A stretch of 64,000 nt of DNA from Labrenzia sp. CE80 (GTDB lineage Bacteria > Pseudomonadota > Alphaproteobacteria > Rhizobiales > Stappiaceae), in the NCBI RefSeq assembly GCF_009650605.1, contig NZ_WAJT01000001.1, positions 2,046,001-2,110,000 of the forward strand, written 5' to 3'. This document shows, piece by piece, positions 1 through 8,685 of the stretch. Below the pieces are notes generated by a model that was not told the DNA's origin, ran no database searches, and saw only the letters and a list, made by a program, of their open reading frames with translations. Numbering within the stretch: position 1 is the first letter of the stretch; every line of letters begins with the position of its first letter. The position numbers and the translations under genes were made by a program.

Positions 1-337
1 ACTGAACGCGATCAGACGGACAGCCGACATTGATGTTGACTTCGTCATAGCCGTAATCCTCTACGATTTTCGCTGAGGTGGCCATGTCCTTGGCATCAGA
101 ACCGCCGAGCTGGAACGCCACGGGATGCTCTACATCAGAAAAGCCCAGCAATTGCTCCCGGTCGCCATGAATGACCGCGCCGGTCGTCACCATCTCCGTA
201 TAGAGCAACGCATTGCGGCTCAGCTGCCGGTGCAGTGCCCGGCAATGGCGATCGGTCCAGTCCATCATCGGTGCGACGGCAAAGCGTGGCTGATGGCCGG
301 AATAAAGGCGGTTTTTAGTCGTCATGAGCGGCTGCAT
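1..337 (-). CDS. dusA: tRNA-dihydrouridine(20/20a) synthase DusA, 5' part
   Basis: FMN enzyme that reduces uridine in the tRNA D-loop. Only the first 112 codons are inside the window; the gene runs off the left edge. The reverse strand encodes FAVAPMMDWTDRHCR, then TEMVTTGAVIHGDR, PVAFQLGGSDA and DEVNINVGCPSDRVQ. This order of FMN and tRNA-binding motifs at the N-terminus is diagnostic of DusA rather than DusB or DusC. The chosen ATG at 337 has GGAG four bases upstream; a second in-frame ATG at 325 (MTTKNRLYSG) is an alternative. Identification is by motif memory and is firm despite truncation. Confidence 0.9.
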   Translation of the reverse strand, partial: MQPLMTTKNRLYSGHQPRFAVAPMMDWTDRHCRALHRQLSRNALLYTEMVTTGAVIHGDREQLLGFSDVEHPVAFQLGGSDAKDMATSAKIVEDYGYDEVNINVGCPSDRVQ

Positions 338-418
338 ATCACTCCGCCGCCATTTTCGCAAAGGCGGGCCCTGCATAGCACATCTGCAGCTTAGCCGCTC
401 ATCGAACCTGTTCGAGCG

Positions 419-1111
419 TTACTCAGTCTCGGCCTCGAAGTAATTTGCGTTGATGACCGAGATTCGCTCGATCGTAGCATCAAGCCGGGAAAGATGGATC
501 ATGCCTGCTTCCACCGCCTTCTCTTCATCGCCGCCGGTCACCGCTGCGACGATAGCGCTGTGATCATCCAGCAGCTGGGGCATCCTGTCCTCTTTTGCGA
601 GGCCCAGCATGCAGAGGCGATCAACCTTAGCCTTCTCCGACCGGATGACATCGAATGCGAAATCCACTTTTGCGATTTCGCACAGGAGCCTGTGAAACTC
701 GTAGTCGAGAGCGCCGAAAGCCTCGTAATCCTGGTTGGCAATCACATCGCGCTGTTCGGCAAGACATTTTTGCAGCAAAGCCGCTCCACCGTCATCGCAG
801 AGCCTAGCTGCGCGTCGGAAGACTTCTGCCTCAACAGCTGCGCGAACGAAGCGCGATTTTTCAATCTCCCGCGATGAAAATCGCTTCACCTCGGTCGCTC
901 TTTGCGGCCTGATCAGCAGAAGATTCAGGTTTTCCAATCTGCTGAAGGCATCGCGAACCGGCTGACGTGATACGCCGAACTTTGCAGCAATGTCTGCCTC
1001 AGAAATCCTGTCGCCAGGTCTCAGACGCATGGACGTGATGTCATCGTAGAGATCATCGAAAATCTCATCAACGCTGGTTCGCCGTCCGCCAGCCTGGTTT
1101 TCCTGCGTCAT
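419..1111 (-). CDS. GntR-family transcriptional regulator, FCD (FadR) type
   Basis: DNA-binding repressor or activator of 230 residues. An N-terminal winged helix covers about residues 15-85, with the GntR hallmark DRISEADIAAKFGVSRQPVR and RLENLNLLLIRPQR. The all-helical FCD ligand-binding domain follows; its metal-binding pattern is visible as ALDYEFHRLL and the later DDHSAIVAAV. The ATG at 1111 is preceded by AGAGGTG; a GTG two codons upstream is less likely. It is divergent from a short-chain dehydrogenase at 1446, and two CTAGTAT-type dyads lie between them, so it probably controls that gene and itself. The ligand is not deducible; FCD members usually sense small organic acids or sugars acids. 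Confidence 0.9.
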   Translation of the reverse strand: MTQENQAGGRRTSVDEIFDDLYDDITSMRLRPGDRISEADIAAKFGVSRQPVRDAFSRLENLNLLLIRPQRATEVKRFSSREIEKSRFVRAAVEAEVFRRAARLCDDGGAALLQKCLAEQRDVIANQDYEAFGALDYEFHRLLCEIAKVDFAFDVIRSEKAKVDRLCMLGLAKEDRMPQLLDDHSAIVAAVTGGDEEKAVEAGMIHLSRLDATIERISVINANYFEAETE

Positions 1112-1445
1112 GAACACCTCTTTCGTGTACCCGCTTGATAGCCACGTCTCGTCGAAAACACCACCACATCAAACGAAACTGCCAAATGTTCAACAGCGGT
1201 TTCTCATCATGAAATTTAAACTAGTATTCCAGATTAACGACTAGTATACTAGCCTAAAATCAAGAACGTTCGCGCCTGGAGGAAAGCAGAAATCGGACGG
1301 CTTGATTGCGACGAGCCATCTTGCAACGAGTTGCGTTTTGTCCAACGCGCGCCTTGCCAACAACTATGAATCCCCGACGATAATTTCCAAAACTGATCGA
1401 TGCCAGCGCTTGCTGGCCGATTGTCATTTCAAAGAAGGAAAACTC
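1112..1445. other. Divergent intergenic region, GntR regulator / SDR
   Basis: 334 bases without a gene. It holds two related dyads at 1221-1252, in an AT-rich stretch (1205-1262) that probably contains both promoters. The SDR ribosome-binding site AAGGAAAA lies just before 1446. An open frame extends the SDR upstream to 1302, but that extension has no family resemblance and no ribosome-binding site, so I treat it as untranslated leader. Confidence 0.6.
1221..1252. promoter_or_regulatory. Tandem GntR/FCD operator candidates
   Basis: CTAGTATACTAG at 1241-1252 is a perfect 12-bp palindrome. CTAGTATTCCAG at 1221-1232 matches it at 10 of 12 positions, exactly 20 bp (about two helical turns) away. 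Both lie between the divergent GntR regulator and the SDR gene. FCD regulators commonly bind short palindromes with a T-G-T-N-A-C-like core, so assignment to the neighbouring regulator is inferred. Confidence 0.55.
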
Positions 1446-2189
1446 ATGAAACTCAAAGGTAAAACCGCAATCGTGACTGGTGCCGGCCGTGATATCGGAC
1501 GCGCTTGCGCTCTAAAGCTGGCGGAAGAAGGCGCGAACGTCGCGCTCAACTACTTCTCAAGCAGCAAGGGTGCCGACGCAGCCGTTGAAGAGATCAAGGC
1601 CAACGGCGGCAAAGCCTTTGCACTTCAGGGCGATCTGAACCAACAGTCCGATGTTGACGCGCTGGTCGGCAAGACCGTTGAGACCTTTGGCGCAGTAAAC
1701 GTTCTGGTCAACAACACCGGCGGCCTGATCGAGCGTGTCAAGATCGCTGACATGTCCCTGGAGCACTGGCAGGCGGTCATGGACCTGAACCTGACAAGCA
1801 CTTTCCGGATGATCAAGGCATGCTTGCCTCACCTCACAGAGGGCGCCATCGTCAACCTTGCCAGCCAGGCGGGCCGCGACGGCGGTGGCGGCGGCGCAGT
1901 CGCCTATGCGACCTCCAAGGGCGCTATGATGACCCTGACACGTGGCCTTGCGAAGGAACTGGGTCCGAACATTCGGGTCAACGCTCTTTGCCCGGGCATG
2001 ATCGACACGGACTTCCACAACATCTTCACCAAGGATGAAGTGCGCCGCAATGTCGAAGCTGCCACGCCGGTGAAGCGTCAGGGCACACCGGAAGACATTG
2101 CCAATCTTGTAGCCTTCCTGGCTTGTGAAGACTCGGCCTTCATCACCGGTGCAAACGTCGACATCAACGGCGGCATGCTCTTCAGCTGA
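1446..2189 (+). CDS. Short-chain dehydrogenase/reductase (FabG-like)
   Basis: NAD(P)-dependent oxidoreductase of 247 residues, the usual classical SDR length. The nucleotide-binding motif is TGAGRDIGRA, with Asp where most SDRs have Gly. NNTGG takes the place of NNAGG. The catalytic Ser of LASQAGR and the YATSK motif follow, then PGMIDTDFH. The C-terminus ITGANVDINGG is typical of FabG-like sugar or polyol dehydrogenases. The start MKLKGKTAIVTG has AAGGAAAACTC before it. It is divergent from a GntR-FCD regulator, which suggests an inducible catabolic role; the substrate is unknown. A GC-rich hairpin follows the stop. Confidence 0.88.
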   Translation: MKLKGKTAIVTGAGRDIGRACALKLAEEGANVALNYFSSSKGADAAVEEIKANGGKAFALQGDLNQQSDVDALVGKTVETFGAVNVLVNNTGGLIERVKIADMSLEHWQAVMDLNLTSTFRMIKACLPHLTEGAIVNLASQAGRDGGGGGAVAYATSKGAMMTLTRGLAKELGPNIRVNALCPGMIDTDFHNIFTKDEVRRNVEAATPVKRQGTPEDIANLVAFLACEDSAFITGANVDINGGMLFS

Positions 2190-2220
2190 TGTAATCGCTC
2201 AGCATTGACTGACCAAGTTG

Positions 2221-2252
2221 CCCCGGGGTGCTACAGCGCTCCGGGGTTGTTG
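2221..2252 (+). terminator. Rho-independent terminator after the SDR gene
   Basis: CCCCGGGGTGC (2221-2231), loop taca, GCGCTCCGGGG (2236-2246), followed by TTGTTGTTTT. The stem has two G-U pairs and lies 31 bases after the SDR stop codon. Confidence 0.75.
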
Positions 2253-2353
2253 TTTTAGAAAATGCTTCACCTGCCAAAGCCAAAGATACCTGCTTTCAAC
2301 AAGAGCTATTTTGGCGGTCACCGCATACCACACAGGTCTAAAACCTCAGTCGC

Positions 2354-2794
2354 TCACCCGATCGGTGGCAAGCGTCTGGCGACCGGCTGAGCCTTGACTA
2401 CGGCCGTGCTTGTTTCTGATTTCTCGGAGACCTTGTCGAGGATCTCATCCAGCTCTTCCATGGACCGAACATGCAGGCGTGCGATGAAGCAGTCCTCTCC
2501 GGTGACCTTGTCACACTCTGTTATCTGCGGAATGTCCTGAAGCATCTTTTGCACGACATGCAACGTGCCAGGCAGCGGACGGACACGCACCATGGTCTGA
2601 AAGAGGTAGCCCACCGCCTTGGGGTCAACATCAATCGTAAAGCCGCGGATCACCCCCCCCTCCTCCAAGCGTCGCAAACGGTCCGACACGCTTGGTGACG
2701 ACAGGCCGACACGGCTTGCCAGCTCCTTCAAGGGCAGCCGTGCATCCCCCAAGAGCTCTTCCAACAATTGGCGATCAATATCGTCAATCTTCAT
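2354..2794 (-). CDS. Lrp/AsnC-family transcriptional regulator
   Basis: 146-residue feast/famine regulator. The N-terminal helix-turn-helix covers about residues 3-60 (DDIDRQLLEELLGDARLPLKELASRVGLSS and on to GVIRGFTIDVD). A RAM ligand-binding domain follows, with the TGEDCFIARLHV strand typical of the family. It is divergent from an EamA transporter 126 bp away. Lrp-type regulators next to DMT/EamA genes commonly control amino-acid export, so this pair probably responds to an amino acid. Confidence 0.92.
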   Translation of the reverse strand: MKIDDIDRQLLEELLGDARLPLKELASRVGLSSPSVSDRLRRLEEGGVIRGFTIDVDPKAVGYLFQTMVRVRPLPGTLHVVQKMLQDIPQITECDKVTGEDCFIARLHVRSMEELDEILDKVSEKSETSTAVVKAQPVARRLPPIG

Positions 2795-2920
2795 TTGTTA
2801 GCCCTTCTTCCAATTTCACCTCATTAAAACAGGTAAAATCAAAATACTACCTTCCACCCCTCATGGAAAATCCCGGCACCATCACGGATGCTTCCTGCAG
2901 TTGAAACAGGAGCGAATGAC

Positions 2921-3829
2921 ATGGAACCTCAAAACCTTCGCGGCGGCGCCGAAATGACTGCTGCCATGCTGATATCAGGCACCATCGGGTGGTTCGTCCT
3001 CCAATCGGACGAACCCGCACTACAGGTTGTTTTCTGGCGGTGCGCCTTTGGGGCGCTTGCCCTTCTGATCGTTTGCTGGGCGCTCGGCCTTTTCCGCCGC
3101 AGCCAACTCACACTGGGATTGTTCGCCTGGGCCGCTCTTGGCGGCGTCGCGATCGTCCTCAATTGGGCACTGCTCTTTGCTTCGTTTTCAAAGGCCAGCA
3201 TCGCCGTATCAACCGTCGTCTACAACACACAGCCCTTCATGTTGACAGCCATCGCCATGATCGCCTTTGGTGAGCGCCCCGGCCTTCGCAAACTTGGCTG
3301 GCTTGCCATCGCCTTTGTCGGAGTGGTCATGATCATCAGCACCAAACCTGGCAGCAGCTACATCGGTGCAGACTATGGGCTGGGCGTCGCCCTCGCTCTC
3401 GGCGCCGCAGCTCTTTATGCGGTTGCTGCGGCCATCACGAAAAAGCTGAAGGGTGTCCCTCCCCATTTGATCGCCCTTATCCAGGTCAGTGTTGGCGTTC
3501 TTATGCTGACACCCTTCATGTCATTTACGGAGTTGCCGCAGACACCGGGCGCCTGGGCCAGCCTCGCCACGCTTGGAGTGGTCCATACAGGGGTGATGTA
3601 TGCTCTGCTGTATGGTGCAATCCAGAAGCTCCCGACGACGATGGTGGCGGCCCTCTCCTATATCTATCCGATCGCCGCGATTATCGTCGACATGGTGGCC
3701 TTTGGCACTGCCCTGCAACCCATCCAGATATTTGGCTCTGCCGCAATCATACTGGCGGCAGCAGGCGTTTCCATGGGCTGGCCGTTGCTGCCTAGGATCG
3801 CACCGAGGCAGCTCCAGCCTGGCAAATAG
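2921..3829 (+). CDS. EamA/DMT-family transporter
   Basis: Inner-membrane protein of 302 residues with about ten hydrophobic helices in two EamA repeats (roughly residues 10-145 and 160-295). The second repeat begins near LGVALALGAAALYAVAAAITKKL. The internal repeat and the conserved Pro/Gly-rich ends (SYIYPIAAIIVD) are typical of drug/metabolite exporters. The start MEPQNLRGG is preceded by AGGAG eight bases upstream; the longer frame from 2888 lacks a ribosome-binding site. It is divergent from an Lrp regulator, suggesting regulated amino-acid or metabolite efflux. Confidence 0.88.
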   Translation: MEPQNLRGGAEMTAAMLISGTIGWFVLQSDEPALQVVFWRCAFGALALLIVCWALGLFRRSQLTLGLFAWAALGGVAIVLNWALLFASFSKASIAVSTVVYNTQPFMLTAIAMIAFGERPGLRKLGWLAIAFVGVVMIISTKPGSSYIGADYGLGVALALGAAALYAVAAAITKKLKGVPPHLIALIQVSVGVLMLTPFMSFTELPQTPGAWASLATLGVVHTGVMYALLYGAIQKLPTTMVAALSYIYPIAAIIVDMVAFGTALQPIQIFGSAAIILAAAGVSMGWPLLPRIAPRQLQPGK

Positions 3830-3856
3830 GCCAGCTTCCTGTCGGTGAAGCTTGAC

Positions 3857-4345
3857 CTACTTTACCGACAGGCATGTGCAAGTCGCTCTGGCAAACACAG
3901 TGTTGGAGACGCTCCCGTGAGAGGATCGAGTGGCGTCTGTGACACCTCGACAGCCCATCACGATCATGCTCGCGTTCAGCTTTTCCTGCGCAGTCAGAAT
4001 GTTCTCCGCCGGGACGCCGACACTGATCGGAGCCACTTCCGCCTCTACGCCACGCCGTGTAACCTTGGCTTTGGCCTCTTCAAGGATCTTCTCCCCGATC
4101 AGGCGCAACACGGCGTCAGGAGCTGGCTGATTGGTTTTGGTCGCAACCAGTTTCAGCTGTTCTCTCAATTTTGGTGAGAAGGTCTTGGCGATCGAAAGCC
4201 CCAGAAGATCGGCAGCTCCTTTGCCATCGGCCAGGATATGAAGAAGCACAATCCGTCCATCATATTTTTCAGCCAGATCGCAAGCGATGCTAATGGCCTT
4301 GCTCGCGTGCTCTGAACCATCCACCGGGACCAATATCGTGTGCAT
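3857..4345 (-). CDS. Universal stress protein, UspA family
   Basis: Cytoplasmic 162-residue single-domain Usp. The N-terminus TILVPVDGSEHASKAI and the C-terminal ATP-binding motif GCRG-x9-GS-VSN (G2xG9xG[S/T]) are both intact, so this is an ATP-binding type member. Such proteins bind ATP and help survival in growth arrest or stress. The gene is monocistronic and convergent with the EamA gene. An 8-bp inverted repeat (CTGTCGGT at 3839, ACCGACAG at 3864) sits across its 3' end. Confidence 0.92.
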   Translation of the reverse strand: MHTILVPVDGSEHASKAISIACDLAEKYDGRIVLLHILADGKGAADLLGLSIAKTFSPKLREQLKLVATKTNQPAPDAVLRLIGEKILEEAKAKVTRRGVEAEVAPISVGVPAENILTAQEKLNASMIVMGCRGVTDATRSSHGSVSNTVFARATCTCLSVK

Positions 4346-4430
4346 GACTTACCCCCCTTCTCAGATCGCCTGACCTGGGCACAAGCCTATCCCAGAACCC
4401 TCTGACAATTTCCATAACATTGGCAGTGTC

Positions 4431-4467
4431 AAACAAAGATGGCGCGGGCGTTTCCGCCCGCGCCATC
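4431..4467 (-). terminator. Rho-independent terminator after chemoreceptor 1
   Basis: Perfect 13-bp stem GATGGCGCGGGCG (4438-4450) and CGCCCGCGCCATC (4455-4467) around a TTTC loop. Read on the minus strand it is followed by TTTGTTTG. It lies just past the stop of the chemoreceptor gene. Confidence 0.85.
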
Positions 4468-4491
4468 ATACATTCGGATGGTCTGAAGAGA

Positions 4492-6189
4492 TCAGGCGGC
4501 CTCAGCAGACGCGTTTTCCTTGATACCATCCAGGAAGGCACCGACTTGCTCACGCAACTCGCGCGCTTCACTTTCAAGGCTGCTGGAAGCATTGAAGACC
4601 ATGTCAGCAGCCTGGTTGGTGACGCTTGCAGCTTCGGAAACGCCAGCAATGTTCGCCGACACCTCTTGGGTGCCAGAAGCTGCCTGCTGGATATTGCTGG
4701 CGATCTCCTGGGTAGCCGCGCCCTGTTCTTCAACAGCGGCGGTGATGCTGGAGGTGATATCGTTGATCTTGCCAACGGTGTCGGTTATCGCCGCGATTGC
4801 GTCCACCGCCTGGCTGGTCTCGCCCTGGATGCTGGAGATCTGACTCGAGATCTCTTCCGTGGCCTTGGACGTCTGGGTCGCAAGCTCCTTCACCTCAGCA
4901 GCAACAACCGCGAAGCCCTTACCGGCTTCGCCAGCGCGGGCCGCCTCGATTGTGGCGTTGAGCGCCAGGAGGTTGGTCTGTTCCGCAATCGCCTGAATGA
5001 GCGTGACGACTTCGCCGATCTTGCCGGCCGCTGCCGACAGCCCCTGAATGCGATGGTTGGTCTCTGCGGCCTGGGAAGCTGCCTGCGAGGCGATTTCGCT
5101 GGAAGAGCCGACCTGACGTCCGATCTCGGTAACAGAGGCCGCCAGCTCTTCTGCAGCTGCAGCAACAGTTTCGGTGTTTGCAGATGCGCTCGCCGCAGCG
5201 CCCTTGACCGCGTCGCTTTGAGAGGTCGTCTGCTGAGCGCCGGCGTTCAGGCTCGTGGAAGCAGACTGAAGGCTTTCGACCGAACCAGTGATTGTTTCGA
5301 GGAGGCCACTTACTTTCACGTCAAAGCTGGAAGAGAGGTCCTGGATATTGCGCGAGCGCTGAATGTCCAGTTCCTGACGTTCGCTGTGCTGTGCTTCCAA
5401 TTCGCGGCGGGCGTTTGCGTTGGCCACGAACGTCTCCATGGCATCAGCCATTTCGCCGATCTCATCACCTCGGTTTACGCCTTCAATGGCGATATCTGTA
5501 TCACCGTCTGCCAGCCGTTTCATGCTCTGCGTCAGCGTCTTCAGAGGACCGGCCATGTTCCGGATTGCTGCTGTCGCGATGAATGCGACGACGAGGCCAC
5601 CAACAAGAAGGAAGCCGAGCAGTTCCAGCGCCTGCGACCAGAATGCGGCGGCAACATCATCAACATAGATGCCGGTTGCGACAACCCAGCCCCATGGCTG
5701 GAAAGGAGCCGCCCAGCTGGCTTTGGGCAGGAGTGCCTCTTCGCCCTTGCGATTCCACATGTAGCTGACGACGCCACCGCCAGCTTTTGCGGTCTCGATC
5801 ATCTCGCGGACATGGAACTTGCCCGTCTTGTCTTTCGAATCCCAGGCGTTGTTGCCCTCAGTCGCCTTGTTGCTGCTGACGAGGCGTTGGCCCTCTTCAT
5901 CGAAAACGAAAGCATAGTTGCTGCCGTCATAGCGAATGGCGCGAATAACATCGCGTGCCCGCGTCTGCGCCTGCTCGCGAGTGAGCTCGCCGGACTTTTC
6001 CAGTTCATGGAAATAGGTAGCAACTGAGTTAGTCACCTCGACGATGGTCTCTGTCTTGGCGATCCTCTCTGCATAGAGGACCGAGCGCAGAGACAAGAGT
6101 TCGTAGCCCACCAGAGCCAGGGTAAAGACCGCAAGGCTGATGACTGGGATCCAGATTTTGATGCTGATGCGAAAACGGTCGAGATTCAT
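4492..6189 (-). CDS. Methyl-accepting chemotaxis protein with Cache sensor (paralogue 1)
   Basis: 565-residue transmembrane chemoreceptor. TM1 is at about residues 12-32 (IWIPVISLAVFTLALVGYEL). A periplasmic single Cache-type (sCache_2) domain follows at about 35-185, with YDGSNYAFVFDEEG and PWGWVVATGIYVDD. TM2 is at about 190-210, then HAMP and the cytoplasmic signalling hairpin. The hairpin tip ALNATIEAARAGEAGKGFAVVA is canonical. There is no CheR-tethering pentapeptide at the C-terminus (ASAEAA). The start MNLDRFRI aligns with paralogue 2 at 25916 (MILDRFRI); a 24-codon upstream extension does not. The ligand is unknown; this Cache class often binds small carboxylates. Confidence 0.92.
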   Translation of the reverse strand: MNLDRFRISIKIWIPVISLAVFTLALVGYELLSLRSVLYAERIAKTETIVEVTNSVATYFHELEKSGELTREQAQTRARDVIRAIRYDGSNYAFVFDEEGQRLVSSNKATEGNNAWDSKDKTGKFHVREMIETAKAGGGVVSYMWNRKGEEALLPKASWAAPFQPWGWVVATGIYVDDVAAAFWSQALELLGFLLVGGLVVAFIATAAIRNMAGPLKTLTQSMKRLADGDTDIAIEGVNRGDEIGEMADAMETFVANANARRELEAQHSERQELDIQRSRNIQDLSSSFDVKVSGLLETITGSVESLQSASTSLNAGAQQTTSQSDAVKGAAASASANTETVAAAAEELAASVTEIGRQVGSSSEIASQAASQAAETNHRIQGLSAAAGKIGEVVTLIQAIAEQTNLLALNATIEAARAGEAGKGFAVVAAEVKELATQTSKATEEISSQISSIQGETSQAVDAIAAITDTVGKINDITSSITAAVEEQGAATQEIASNIQQAASGTQEVSANIAGVSEAASVTNQAADMVFNASSSLESEARELREQVGAFLDGIKENASAEAA

Positions 6190-6551
6190 TTGACTTTGCC
6201 CGAATTGAAACCACTGCGCGAACTTTGCAACGCACAAATTAAACAATGCTGAAGATGACAAGATTCTTTTCGGCTCTTCTCAAACTTCAATGTCATCTTC
6301 TTAGTCATTGAAACAAAGCCGGTTTTTCACCCCTGAGAGGTCTGTTTTTTGAGGTAATTTACGCGCATACGCTTATGCTGCGGTATCAATGCCTTATGCA
6401 AAAATCACCCCAAAAAATGAGTATCCCGCGCCTGGAAATGGCGGCTATGGCAATCGCCGTCACGACCTCAGCAGGCACCGTTGGTTTTTAGATTGAATTG
6501 CTTTAATCGGCGGCAGTTCCCCCAGTAGAAACGGGAGCATGCTGCCCTGCT
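6190..6551. other. Intergenic region upstream of chemoreceptor 1
   Basis: About 360 bases without a gene, between the 3' end of the double protease and the start of chemoreceptor 1 (both minus strand). It should contain the chemoreceptor promoter. The clearest structure is a perfect 10-bp inverted repeat at 6251-6300. I see no good terminator with a T-run for the protease gene. Confidence 0.5.
6251..6300. repeat. Inverted repeat upstream of chemoreceptor 1
   Basis: GAAGATGACA (6251-6260) and TGTCATCTTC (6291-6300) are exact reverse complements separated by 30 bases, 62-111 bp upstream of the chemoreceptor start. It could be a pair of half-sites for a regulator or a hairpin in the leader. Confidence 0.5.
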
Positions 6552-8612
6552 CTAACGGGAAGCGGGTCTCGGCGGCGGCGATTCGATGAAGCGAAGCGCG
6601 GCTTCTGCCTGACTTGCATCGACCTCTTTCATTTGCGCCAAGGCCTCTCTTGCCAACGTTTGATCCCCACCCCAGACACCTGACTGGATCGCGACGCGCA
6701 AGGCTCTTGCGTCCGCCGGCGCATTTTCCAAAACAAACCGGGCATGCGGCAGCGTTGCCTCGTATCGACCGGCCAACTGCATCGAGGTCAGAAGCGAGAA
6801 CCTTGCGTTCAGAGAATTCGGCACCTGATCAACTGCCGCCTGATGCAACGCAATGGCTTCCTCCACAGCACCCGCAATGCCAAGCAACCGACCAGCCTCC
6901 AGGTATTGCCCCTGATTTCGCGACAGGTGGCAGGTTTCACTAATCCGCTCGACCAAGTCGGCTTCGATCCCGGACGACGGGCTCGCTCCGGTCAGTGCCA
7001 TCGCCTCGGAACAAAGCGCGAGCGCACGGCCCAGCGCACCGTGAACGGCAAGTGCGTCGGGCGTATCACGGCTTGCCAGAAGAGTGAGAACATCCTGTGC
7101 AGGCAAAGCCTCAAAGCGCCCCTCGCCGCCGCCTGCCGCAATACCGACCAGCCTGCCTTCACTGTCCACAAGCGCGCCCCCGCTGACACCGGGCTGCATA
7201 TGGCTCGTGACATGGAGCCTTCCAAGCTCCGCATCCGTGGCGGCGCGAAGGATGATTTCACCAGGCGCGAAGACGCGAACTTGCCGTTTGGAAATATCAG
7301 CGCCGACCGCATGCAAGGGACCTTTGGCAGTGATGTCTTTGCCAGGTGAAAGAACTGCGCCATCGTCCGGGAGGCCATCCACCCTGATCAGCGCAAGATC
7401 TCCGGGATAGGAAGACGGGATGACCTCGCCCTTTAAGGGACCTGATGGTGTAAAGACCACAACCATGGTTCGGTCAGCCACAACATGGCGGTTGGTGACC
7501 AGAAGATCCGTGTCGATGCGGGTCGCACTCGCCAGAGGATCAAAGCTCTCGACCGGAAAAACCGCCTGACGCGTCCTGCAAATCACCAGGGCATAGGGAC
7601 AGTCTGGCAGGCCGATGTCACTGCGATCGCGCTGAACACCCTCGGGCACTTGATCGGGAAATTGAAGGTCGATTGAAAACCGGCGGCCATCGCGCAAGAC
7701 GGTTACGCCGGCACGTTCCCCATGCTGCACCGAAGCCAGAGCGGAAATCGCATCTCGTGGCGATCGGATTGTGCGTTCATTCAAAGCCAGGATCAGATCT
7801 CCCACCTTCAATCCGGATTTTTGTGCGGGACCGCTGGATGCAAGCGAGGCAATCTTAGCGCCAGCATGGAACTGCAGTTCGGCGCGAGAGGGGCTTTCCA
7901 GCCCCCAACCTGCGGAGACATAGGAAACCTTCCCCGTTGCACTCAGGTCTTCGATCACACGGGCGAGAAGCCCGCTGGAAACGGCAAAGTTGACGCCGAT
8001 GTTGGTCTCGGCTCTTGACGCAAAGATAGCAGAGACCATGCCGACCAACCGCCCCTGCCCATCGACGAGCGCACCGCCGGAACTACCGGGATTGGCTGCT
8101 GCGTCAGTCTGAATGAAATCCTCGACCGGATTAAAGCCGGCATTGGAGACATGCCGCGCCGAAACCACGCCGCATGTAACCGAGAGACCAAGACCATAGG
8201 CGTTCGAGATCACACAGGCCCGACTAGCGAGCGATGGGTGCGGTGCCGTTTCCAACAGCGGCAGATCCTCCGGAACTTTCAGCAAGGCAATGTCACTAGC
8301 CTTATCCTGGCCAATCAACTCCGCAGGAAGGATCCGGCCATCGGCGAGACGCACGTCGATGCGTTCGGCCGGTTCGATGACATGAAAGGCAGTTGCAACA
8401 AGTCCATTTTCGCCGACCACAACGCCCGAGCCTTCGGGCGCAGAACCGGGAGCCGTTCCGCCGCCGCCTTGCGGCTTTCCCGGCCAGACCGGCAAGACGG
8501 AGACCACTGAAGCGAAGACGTCATCTGACAGAGACTGGGAAGAGGCAGGGATCACACCAAGGCAAAAAACAAGCGCATATGCGGTAAATAAAGACAAGGT
8601 CTTGCACGTCAT
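6552..8612 (-). CDS. Secreted double trypsin-like serine protease with PDZ and C-terminal helical repeats
   Basis: 686 residues with an N-terminal signal peptide (cleavage near ASSQS, about residue 26), so periplasmic or exported. The first HtrA-like protease domain is at about 30-225, with a full triad: His77 (TAFHVIE), Asp107 (ASDIALLK), Ser178 (NPGSSGGAL). A PDZ-like domain follows at about 230-318 (GPAQKSGLKVGDLILALN). A second protease domain at about 335-515 also has a triad: His376 (TNRHVVAD), Asp405 (PGDLALIR), Ser477 (QPGVSGGAL). Residues from about 550 to the end look like TPR-type helical repeats (LLGIAGAVEEAIALHQAA). Two apparently intact proteases flanking a PDZ is not the usual DegP layout, which has one protease and one or two PDZ domains. 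The gene stands alone downstream of a TonB receptor. Confidence 0.85.
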   Translation of the reverse strand: MTCKTLSLFTAYALVFCLGVIPASSQSLSDDVFASVVSVLPVWPGKPQGGGGTAPGSAPEGSGVVVGENGLVATAFHVIEPAERIDVRLADGRILPAELIGQDKASDIALLKVPEDLPLLETAPHPSLASRACVISNAYGLGLSVTCGVVSARHVSNAGFNPVEDFIQTDAAANPGSSGGALVDGQGRLVGMVSAIFASRAETNIGVNFAVSSGLLARVIEDLSATGKVSYVSAGWGLESPSRAELQFHAGAKIASLASSGPAQKSGLKVGDLILALNERTIRSPRDAISALASVQHGERAGVTVLRDGRRFSIDLQFPDQVPEGVQRDRSDIGLPDCPYALVICRTRQAVFPVESFDPLASATRIDTDLLVTNRHVVADRTMVVVFTPSGPLKGEVIPSSYPGDLALIRVDGLPDDGAVLSPGKDITAKGPLHAVGADISKRQVRVFAPGEIILRAATDAELGRLHVTSHMQPGVSGGALVDSEGRLVGIAAGGGEGRFEALPAQDVLTLLASRDTPDALAVHGALGRALALCSEAMALTGASPSSGIEADLVERISETCHLSRNQGQYLEAGRLLGIAGAVEEAIALHQAAVDQVPNSLNARFSLLTSMQLAGRYEATLPHARFVLENAPADARALRVAIQSGVWGGDQTLAREALAQMKEVDASQAEAALRFIESPPPRPASR

Positions 8613-8685
8613 CTGCGTATCTCCGGCTCAGGTCTGTTCACGATCCTATCTTGAAACAAGCTTGATGCTAACTAAGCTCCAATAT

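Noticed and set aside
1302..1445. N-terminal extension of the SDR gene up to 1302
   Set aside because: The 48 extra codons match nothing in the family, while the internal ATG at 1446 has a clear ribosome-binding site and the normal SDR start.
4420..6027. 535-residue open frame on the plus strand across chemoreceptor 1
   Set aside because: It is antisense to a clear MCP gene, its translation has no known motifs, and GC-rich coding DNA often keeps the opposite frame open.
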